Shown: one piece after another, positions 1 through 4,257 of the stretch | Numbering within the stretch: the stretch's first letter is position 1 | Layout of the letters: each line of letters opens with the position of its first letter | From: JBFJVD01 sp041624375 | Lineage (GTDB): Bacteria > Chloroflexota > Anaerolineae > Anaerolineales > E44-bin32 | DNA: 5,614 nucleotides | Direction: 5' to 3' | Assembly (NCBI GenBank): GCA_041624375.1 | Contig: JBFJVD010000196.1 | Span: forward strand, 1 to 5,614 | The notes under the pieces: generated by a model | What the model saw: only the letters and a program-made list of their open reading frames with translations | The model's database searches: none | Told to the model about the DNA's origin: nothing | Made by a program: the position numbers and the translations under genes

Positions 1-774
1 ATCGAAGCGGTGCTGATGCGCTACGATCGGCGGCGGACCGCGTGCATCTCCACCCAATCCGGCTGCGCGTTGGGCTGTGTGTTCTGTGCCACAGGACAGA
101 TGGGGCTGGCACGCAACCTGACGGCAGGGGAAATTGTCGAGCAGGTTCTCTTCTTCGCCCGCCGACTCGCCGCAAGCGGCGACCGGCTGACCAATGTTGT
201 CGTGATGGGGATGGGCGAGCCGTTCCACAATTACGGGCCGACCATGAAAGCCATCGAGCGCCTCAACGACCCGCAGGGATTCGGATTCGGCGCCCGACGC
301 TTCACGGTTTCGACGGTGGGCCTGGTTCCCAGGATCGAGCAATTCACCCGTGAACATCTTCAGGTAAATCTGGCCGTTTCCCTGCATGCCGCCACTGACG
401 ACCTGCGCAGTGAGCTGCTCCCTATCAACCGCAAGTATCCACTGGATGTTCTCATGCGGGCGTGTGAGGCCTACGTCGAGCAGACGGGGCGCAGGATCAC
501 CTTCGAATGGGCGCTCATCCAGGACAAGAATGACACGGAAGCACAGGCCCATGCATTGGTGGAGCGCATCCGGGGGCTGAACTGCCATGTCAACCTGATC
601 CCCCTGAATCCGACGCCTGGTTATCAAGGCGACCCGACCCAGGTGGAGCGAGCCGAGTCCTTCCGCAGCATCCTGCAGGCAGCTGCGATTCCTTGCACCA
701 TCCGCATCCGGCGCGGCATCGACATCCAGGCCGGCTGCGGCCAGCTCGCGGCCGAAAGTTCAACCCCTGCCTGA
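1..774 (+). CDS. rlmN: 23S rRNA (adenine(2503)-C(2))-methyltransferase RlmN, 5'-truncated by the window
   Basis: Radical SAM enzyme that methylates C2 of A2503 in 23S rRNA; in some bacteria it also modifies A37 of certain tRNAs. The frame is open from base 1, so the 257 visible residues are the C-terminal part of a protein usually about 340-390 residues long; the N-terminal accessory domain is missing. Numbering from base 1, the [4Fe-4S] motif C-x3-C-x2-C is C22, C26, C29 (GCALGCVFCATG). C15 (TACIST) matches the cysteine next to the cluster, C118 in E. coli. The SAM-binding GMGEP motif is present (MGMGEPFHNY), and the C-terminal GIDIQAGCGQL carries the methyl-carrying cysteine equivalent to C355. 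All known catalytic cysteines are therefore present, so the gene looks functional. Cfr is a related alternative, but nothing specific favours it. The GTG at base 10 is not the real start, because conserved sequence continues upstream. Confidence 0.96.
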   Translation: MEAVLMRYDRRRTACISTQSGCALGCVFCATGQMGLARNLTAGEIVEQVLFFARRLAASGDRLTNVVVMGMGEPFHNYGPTMKAIERLNDPQGFGFGARRFTVSTVGLVPRIEQFTREHLQVNLAVSLHAATDDLRSELLPINRKYPLDVLMRACEAYVEQTGRRITFEWALIQDKNDTEAQAHALVERIRGLNCHVNLIPLNPTPGYQGDPTQVERAESFRSILQAAAIPCTIRIRRGIDIQAGCGQLAAESSTPA

Positions 775-832
775 AACAACACCCCGCCGGATTTGTCAGG
801 TCGACCACAGCAAGTGACCCGCGCGCCTGTTA

Positions 833-850
833 CGCTTCCTCAAGGTAGCG
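833..850 (+). other. Weak stem-loop in the rlmN-acylphosphatase-like gap
   Basis: In the 126-bp gap after rlmN, CGCT pairs with AGCG, followed by one mismatch and two more G-C pairs around a TCAA loop. No T-rich tract follows, so it is a poor intrinsic terminator. The gap holds no other convincing element: a TGTTACGCT extended -10-like string at 828-836 lacks a -35 partner. Whether the next gene is co-transcribed with rlmN or has its own promoter cannot be settled. Confidence 0.2.
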
Positions 851-886
851 AGGAGAACGAAGCTGGCCGCCGCACGAAAGCAATGC

Positions 887-894
887 AGGAGAGG
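887..894 (+). promoter_or_regulatory. Strong Shine-Dalgarno that sets the start of the acylphosphatase-like gene
   Basis: AGGAGAGG lies 6 nt before ATG 901. It is the best ribosome binding site in the window and argues for a start at 901, not at TTG 793 (which would add an N-terminus with no family counterpart) or ATG 883 (which begins upstream of this site). Confidence 0.75.
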
Positions 895-900
895 CGGTCG

Positions 901-1206
901 ATGATGAGCATGGCGCGCGCATACCTCCAGCTTCATGGACGTACTCAAGGGGCTCAGTTCCCGGCCTGTATTCAGGCGAAGGCGGAGGAACACGCGATCA
1001 CGGGCTGGATCCGCCGGTGCGGAGCGCAGGAGCATGAGGCGATGCTCGAAGGCGCAGTGGACGGTATCCACCACCTGCTCGAGTTCGCGCTCCACGGTTT
1101 GCCTGACGCGCATATCTCGGTTATGGACGTGCGCTATGGGGATTACCGGGGGGAATTCGTGGACTTCAGGATCCGGCAGCCGGCCAGGCCAGCCCTGGCT
1201 GCCTAG
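901..1206 (+). CDS. Acylphosphatase-family protein lacking both catalytic residues
   Basis: A 101-residue protein that follows the acylphosphatase fold from end to end: the first strand and phosphate loop (LHGRTQGAQFPACIQ, residues 11-25), helix 1 (26-32), the GW[IV]R strand (35-38), the strand ending in LEG (51), helix 2 (52-66) and the closing strand YRGEFVDFRI (82-91). Acylphosphatases are normally about 90-100 residues and hydrolyse carboxyl-phosphate bonds with one Arg in GxVQGVGFR and one Asn in GW[VA]xN. Here the Arg position is Pro21 (codon 961-963) and the Asn position is Arg39 (codon 1015-1017). The flanking G13, Q16, G17, F20, G35, W36 and G51 remain at family spacing without insertion or deletion. 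Known chemistry would therefore predict no activity. The reading frame is intact and has a strong ribosome binding site, so it looks like a maintained protein and not a decayed gene. Two cysteines, C23 and C40, sit beside the two altered positions. The start could also be ATG 904 or 910. The family assignment rests on pattern matching by eye; the true function is unknown. Confidence 0.8.
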   Translation: MMSMARAYLQLHGRTQGAQFPACIQAKAEEHAITGWIRRCGAQEHEAMLEGAVDGIHHLLEFALHGLPDAHISVMDVRYGDYRGEFVDFRIRQPARPALAA

Positions 1207-1209
1207 CGT

Positions 1210-2670
1210 TCAGACGGAAAAGCCGGGCCGCTGCAGCCGCTCGGCAGCCTCAATGGTCAGCGGCACCACAACCTGAACCTTGGTGCCGCGCCCCGGCTCC
1301 GAATCGATCTTGAGGATCCCGCTGACCAGCTCGGTGCGCTCGCGCAGATTGACCATGCCCAGGCTGCCCCGCTGATCGTAGTTCTCCTCTACCCCACGAA
1401 CATCAAAACCCACACCGTCGTCCTCGATCTCGACGAGGACCAGATCGCCCTGCCGCAGGAGCCGAACCCAGATATGCTCGGCCTGCGCATGCTTGCGGGC
1501 GTTGTTCACCGCCTCTTCGACGATGTAGAAGACAACGCCCTGTTTGCCGACTTCCATATCCTCGACGGCGCTCGGATCGGCCTGAATCTGGACGTTCTGG
1601 GTGTGGGTCTCGCGGGTCTTCTCCGCCAGGTGTTGCAGCGCGGTCACGAGCCCTTCCGATTCAAGGATCAATGGGCGGAGTGTGAAGAGCATCTGGCGGA
1701 TCTCTTTGGTGGTACGGCGCGCCAGCTCCTCAATTTTGTACAGTTCTTCGGCCGCCGCTTTCGGATCCCGCTCCATCAGCCGCCGGGCGAAGTTCACCCG
1801 CATCCCGAGCGCGCCGACAGACTGGGTTGGGCCGTCATGGAGATCGCGGGCCAGCTTATTGCGCGCCTCCTCCTGGATTTCCATCATGCGCTCTTTCTCA
1901 AGCTCCAGATCCCGATAGAGGCGAGCGTTCTGAAGAGCGACGCGTGCCTGCTGCGCGATCACGTCGAGCAGGTCGAGCTGCTCAGGGCTGAAAAACCCTG
2001 GCTCCGGGTGTGCAAAGAGCAGCACACCGTAGACTTCGAGGCCGATCGCAAGCGGGAGACAGACCGCCTCCCGGCAAGCATGCAATCCGGTCAGGTGCCT
2101 CAGCTCGGGGTCTTCGAGCGGGTTATCCAGCAGCTGCGGCTCGCAGGTTGTCACGGCTCGTTCCAGCGCCCCGCTCGAACCGGGCAGCTCGACGCGGAAG
2201 TCGGAGTGGATCAGACCGCGCCCCGACTCGACATACAGTCGCTCGTGATCCGGGGTGAAAAGCAGCAGTGCCCGCACAAGGCGGGCGCCGCCATTCTCTG
2301 CGTCGGTGACGGCACTGGCGCCCAGATCGAGCGCGGTATCGAGCACGCGCTCGGTGCTGAGCATCGAGGTGAGCACGGCCGAGCGGCGCAGCAGCTCCTG
2401 GAGACGTGTGAGCTGCTGTTCGAGCTCGATCTGTCGCGCCTGGAGCCGGCGTAGCTCCGAGCGCCTACGGTCGGCCGAGCCGAGCAGCTCATCCAGCCAG
2501 CCGATAAACCCGACTAGCAAGAGCAGCTGAAAGGCGAGCATGATCGCCCATGCCGGTCCCGTTTCCGGGAGGCTGGGCATCGCACCTATGGGGGTGAATT
2601 GAAGGCCTAAATCCATCATCCACTCAGGTAGATTGCCGCGCTCTCGACCCACGACTCCCGTGGGCACCAT
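1210..2670 (-). CDS. Membrane-anchored GAF sensor histidine kinase (HisKA_3, NarX/DegS/LiaS type)
   Basis: A 486-residue sensor kinase that should autophosphorylate on histidine and pass phosphate to a NarL/FixJ-type response regulator. Domains in order: a short N-terminus; one hydrophobic segment at about 42-58 (AIMLAFQLLLLVGFIGW); a charged coiled coil at about 65-98; a GAF domain at about 100-249; a linker helix at 250-272; the HisKA_3 dimerisation helix with phosphoacceptor H278 in RDLHDGPTQS; and the HATPase_c domain, with N-box EEAVNNARKHA (385-395), G1 DDGVGF (417-422), a G2-like GSLGMVNLRERTELVSG (434-450) and EPGRGTKV (458-465). All kinase motifs are intact. There is no extracytoplasmic sensor loop, so the signal is probably read by the cytoplasmic GAF domain, from a small molecule, redox or light cue, or through the membrane. 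The start is uncertain: ATG 2670 has no Shine-Dalgarno but lies 12 nt after a TAGAAT -10-like string, while ATG 2619 (MMDLGLQ) has a weak GAG upstream and would give 469 residues. No response regulator is in the window. Confidence 0.93.
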   Translation of the reverse strand: MVPTGVVGRERGNLPEWMMDLGLQFTPIGAMPSLPETGPAWAIMLAFQLLLLVGFIGWLDELLGSADRRRSELRRLQARQIELEQQLTRLQELLRRSAVLTSMLSTERVLDTALDLGASAVTDAENGGARLVRALLLFTPDHERLYVESGRGLIHSDFRVELPGSSGALERAVTTCEPQLLDNPLEDPELRHLTGLHACREAVCLPLAIGLEVYGVLLFAHPEPGFFSPEQLDLLDVIAQQARVALQNARLYRDLELEKERMMEIQEEARNKLARDLHDGPTQSVGALGMRVNFARRLMERDPKAAAEELYKIEELARRTTKEIRQMLFTLRPLILESEGLVTALQHLAEKTRETHTQNVQIQADPSAVEDMEVGKQGVVFYIVEEAVNNARKHAQAEHIWVRLLRQGDLVLVEIEDDGVGFDVRGVEENYDQRGSLGMVNLRERTELVSGILKIDSEPGRGTKVQVVVPLTIEAAERLQRPGFSV

Positions 2671-2682
2671 TGGAGACAGAGC

Positions 2683-2688
2683 ATTCTA
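2683..2688 (-). promoter_or_regulatory. Possible -10 element for the histidine kinase gene
   Basis: On the minus strand TAGAAT matches TATAAT at five of six positions and ends 12 nt before ATG 2670, which would give an almost leaderless transcript. No acceptable -35 hexamer lies 16-18 nt upstream, so the site is only a weak suggestion. Confidence 0.25.
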
Positions 2689-2727
2689 CCCGCAACTGTT
2701 CAACGCTTGCTTCGAGTATGCCCCAGG

Positions 2728-2739
2728 TGGCGATCGCCA
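2728..2739. repeat. Perfect 12-bp palindrome between divergent kinase and rpe genes
   Basis: TGGCGATCGCCA is its own reverse complement. It sits in the intergenic region between the two divergent genes, 12 bp upstream of the proposed rpe -35 hexamer. The position suits an operator for a dimeric regulator, but GCGATCGC-type strings also occur by chance in GC-rich genomes and are a known dispersed motif (HIP1) in cyanobacteria. Function is not shown by the sequence. Confidence 0.35.
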
Positions 2740-2751
2740 GTTCCTTACAGC

Positions 2752-2780
2752 TTGCCTACACTCCATCGGCCGCTTATCAT
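2752..2780 (+). promoter_or_regulatory. Sigma70-type promoter of rpe
   Basis: The -35 hexamer TTGCCT (2752-2757) matches the consensus at four of six positions and the -10 hexamer TATCAT (2775-2780) at five of six, with the ideal 17-bp spacer. Transcription would begin near 2787, giving a leader of about 29 nt to the preferred rpe start (2816) or about 11 nt to ATG 2798. Confidence 0.55.
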
Positions 2781-2815
2781 TCGGGTATGGCCGCCGCATG
2801 TGGACCAAGCCCATC

Positions 2816-3487
2816 ATGAAGCCCTTGATCGCCGCATCGATCCTTTCGGCCGATTTCACCGCGCTCGGGGAGGCCATCCAACAGGCTGAAGCCGGCGGCG
2901 CAGACTGGATTCATATCGACGTCATGGACGGACATTTCGTCCCCAACCTGTCGATGGGTCCGCGGGTCGTCGAGGCCTGCCGCCGGGTCTCGGAACTCCC
3001 GCTGGATGTCCACTTGATGATCGAAGACCCAGACCGGTGGATTCCGGCCTATGCCGATGCGGGCGCATCCGGGCTGACGGTCCACGTAGAGGCCTGTCCC
3101 CATTTGCACCGAACCATCGAGCTGATCACGGAGTTGGATTGCCGCGCCGGTGTGGCGATCAACCCGGCAACGCCGACCTCACACCTCGCTGAGGTGCTGG
3201 ATCAGGCCGATCTCCTGCTGGTGATGACGGTGAATCCGGGCTATGCGGGACAATCGTTCATTTCAACGACCATGAGGAAAGTCGCCGCCCTCGCAGCGGC
3301 ACGCGAGCAATCCGGCTGGGAGTACCGAATCCAGGTTGACGGCGGCATCTCTCCGTCCACTGCACCCACCGCCCTTCACGCAGGCGCCGACGTGTTCGTC
3401 GCTGCGAGCGCCATTTTTCAGCACCCTGAGGGCCCCAAGGCGGGCGTGCGAGCCCTGCGTCAGGCCCTGCGGCCAGTCCCCGGCTGA
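2816..3487 (+). CDS. rpe: Ribulose-phosphate 3-epimerase
   Basis: Interconverts D-ribulose 5-phosphate and D-xylulose 5-phosphate in the pentose phosphate and Calvin pathways; a cytosolic TIM-barrel metalloenzyme. With the start at ATG 2816 the protein has 223 residues, normal for the family, and opens with the standard MKPLIAASILSADF. The metal and catalytic residues are all present: H33 and D35 (HIDVMDGHFVPN), H66 (DVHLMI) and D175 (QVDGGI). Substrate residue S8 and the VNPGYAGQSF loop (139-148) are also visible. ATG 2798 in the same frame would add MWTKPI; neither start has a clear Shine-Dalgarno. Extension to 2633 is unlikely because it runs into the promoter. Small departures from the usual consensus are A7 (usually Pro), A144 (usually Gly in PGFGGQ) and A197 (usually Gly in the phosphate-binding AGSAIF). 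Another sugar-phosphate epimerase of the same family, such as allulose-6-phosphate epimerase, is possible, but the neighbourhood fits rpe. Confidence 0.95.
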   Translation: MKPLIAASILSADFTALGEAIQQAEAGGADWIHIDVMDGHFVPNLSMGPRVVEACRRVSELPLDVHLMIEDPDRWIPAYADAGASGLTVHVEACPHLHRTIELITELDCRAGVAINPATPTSHLAEVLDQADLLLVMTVNPGYAGQSFISTTMRKVAALAAAREQSGWEYRIQVDGGISPSTAPTALHAGADVFVAASAIFQHPEGPKAGVRALRQALRPVPG

Positions 3488-3509
3488 GGTCGATCAGGCA
3501 TAAAGGCAA

Positions 3510-3536
3510 ACGATCGGCCGTAGATCGGCCGATCGT
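3510..3536 (-). terminator. Intrinsic terminator hairpin between convergent rpe and rpmB
   Basis: ACGATCGGCC (3510-3519) pairs perfectly with GGCCGATCGT (3527-3536) around a 7-nt loop. On the minus strand the stem is followed by TTGCCTTTA, a modest T tract, and it lies 31 nt past the rpmB stop, so it most likely ends rpmB. It is also 22 nt past the rpe stop, but on the plus strand no T tract follows, so any rpe termination here would be weaker. Confidence 0.7.
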
Positions 3537-3567
3537 CGGGATTCAGCGACCATGAATTGCCGAAAAC

Positions 3568-3753
3568 TCAGGCTTTCACTCGGTCAAGTCGCTTGATACA
3601 CTTGGTGCACAGCGTTTTTTGGACTTGACGACCCTGTTCCATCACCTGAACCTTCTGCAGGTTCGGCTTGAAGGTTCGACGGGTTGCCTTCATTGAGAAA
3701 CTGCGGTTACGACCGAACCGTGTCGTTTTGCCGCAATGCTCACACCTGGCCAT
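3568..3753 (-). CDS. rpmB: Large-subunit ribosomal protein bL28, zinc-binding (C+) form
   Basis: A small basic protein of the 50S subunit, 61 residues, the usual length for the short bacterial bL28. It begins MARCEHCGK and retains the family core (TRFGRNRSFSMKATRRTFKPN) and the C-terminal CTKCIKRLDR. The two pairs C4/C7 and C49/C52 form the zinc ribbon of the C+ version, as opposed to the cysteine-free form used under zinc limitation. The start at 3753 is set by family length; the frame is open to 3813 but the extra 20 residues do not match L28. AAAGGAT (3764-3770) is the likely ribosome binding site, about 11 nt from the start. It is transcribed away from the asp23-like gene and towards rpe, the same arrangement as in Bacillus. 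Confidence 0.96.
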   Translation of the reverse strand: MARCEHCGKTTRFGRNRSFSMKATRRTFKPNLQKVQVMEQGRQVQKTLCTKCIKRLDRVKA

Positions 3754-3803
3754 GAACGGTAGTATCCTTTCGAGCCTGATATTCGAGCCCTTGCACGGAC
3801 GGT

Positions 3804-3812
3804 ATCTTACCA
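3804..3812 (-). promoter_or_regulatory. Possible extended -10 promoter of rpmB
   Basis: On the minus strand TGGTAAGAT reads as an extended -10 (TGn plus TAAGAT, four of six matches). Initiation near 3797 would give a leader of about 44 nt that includes the AAAGGAT ribosome binding site. No good -35 is visible. A plus-strand promoter for the asp23-like gene must lie in the same 122-bp gap (3754-3875) or upstream; TTGCAC (3791-3796) with TAGATC (3813-3818) is too weak to call. Confidence 0.3.
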
Positions 3813-3875
3813 TAGATCGGCCGGCATCGGCGCCCTGATCATGGCTCGTGCTGCGGACAACGGAGAGACATACGG

Positions 3876-4235
3876 ATGACCACTGGAGAGACCACCGGCT
3901 TGGGTCGAATCACCATCTCCCCCAACGCCATTCGCACGATCGCTTCGCAAGCTGCGCTTCAATCCTACGGGGTGGTCGGGATGGCCGCCAAGAGCTTCAT
4001 GGATGGCCTGGCGCATGCGGTCGCCAGAGACCCGCGCCATGGCGTCGAAGTACACACTCTAAATGGCGTTGTCGTCGTCGACCTGTACATCGTTGTAGAA
4101 TATGGCACACGAATTTCCTCAGTTGCAGCCAGCGTCGCCAACACCGTGCGCTATCAAGTGGAGCGAGCGATCGGGCTGCCGGTCGCCGATGTCAATGTCC
4201 ATGTTCAGGACCTGCGCGTGAGCAGCCCGGACTGA
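3876..4235 (+). CDS. Asp23/Gls24 family envelope stress protein (YloU-like)
   Basis: A 119-residue member of the Asp23/Gls24 (formerly DUF322) family. Members are small cytoplasmic proteins linked to cell envelope homeostasis and stress in Gram-positives; the biochemical activity is not established. The family core is complete: GRITISPNAIRTIASQAAL (10-28), the GVVGMA turn (32-37), the paired strands GVEVHTLNGVVVVDLYIVVEYG (56-77), and the helix plus last strand VANTVRYQVERAIG to VNVHVQDLRV (87-115). There is no signal peptide or membrane span. GGAGA at 3862-3866, 9 nt before the ATG, supports the start. It lies divergently from rpmB and 22 bp ahead of the DAK2 gene, a pairing (yloU-yloV) that recurs across Gram-positive bacteria and suggests a shared operon and related roles in membrane lipid or envelope upkeep. 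Confidence 0.93.
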   Translation: MTTGETTGLGRITISPNAIRTIASQAALQSYGVVGMAAKSFMDGLAHAVARDPRHGVEVHTLNGVVVVDLYIVVEYGTRISSVAASVANTVRYQVERAIGLPVADVNVHVQDLRVSSPD

Positions 4236-4257
4236 AAGGCGGAACAGAACCCGAGGT

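Noticed and set aside
828..836. TGTTACGCT as an extended -10 promoter for the acylphosphatase-like gene
   Set aside because: Only three of six -10 matches and no -35 at proper spacing; TTGTCA at 793-798 is 32 bp away.
793..900. An N-terminal extension of the acylphosphatase-like protein from TTG 793
   Set aside because: The extra 36 residues have no family counterpart, and a strong Shine-Dalgarno sits directly before ATG 901.
1474..2454. A 326-codon open frame on the plus strand, antisense to the histidine kinase
   Set aside because: It mirrors the kinase codons in a GC-rich genome and shows no domain pattern; the minus-strand frame has complete kinase motifs.
2633..2815. An N-terminal extension of rpe back to 2633
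   Set aside because: It would overlap the divergent kinase start and the predicted promoter, and the family begins at MKPLIAASIL.
3754..3813. A 20-residue N-terminal extension of L28
   Set aside because: The family starts at MARCEHCGK, and the extension covers the ribosome binding site and the likely promoter.
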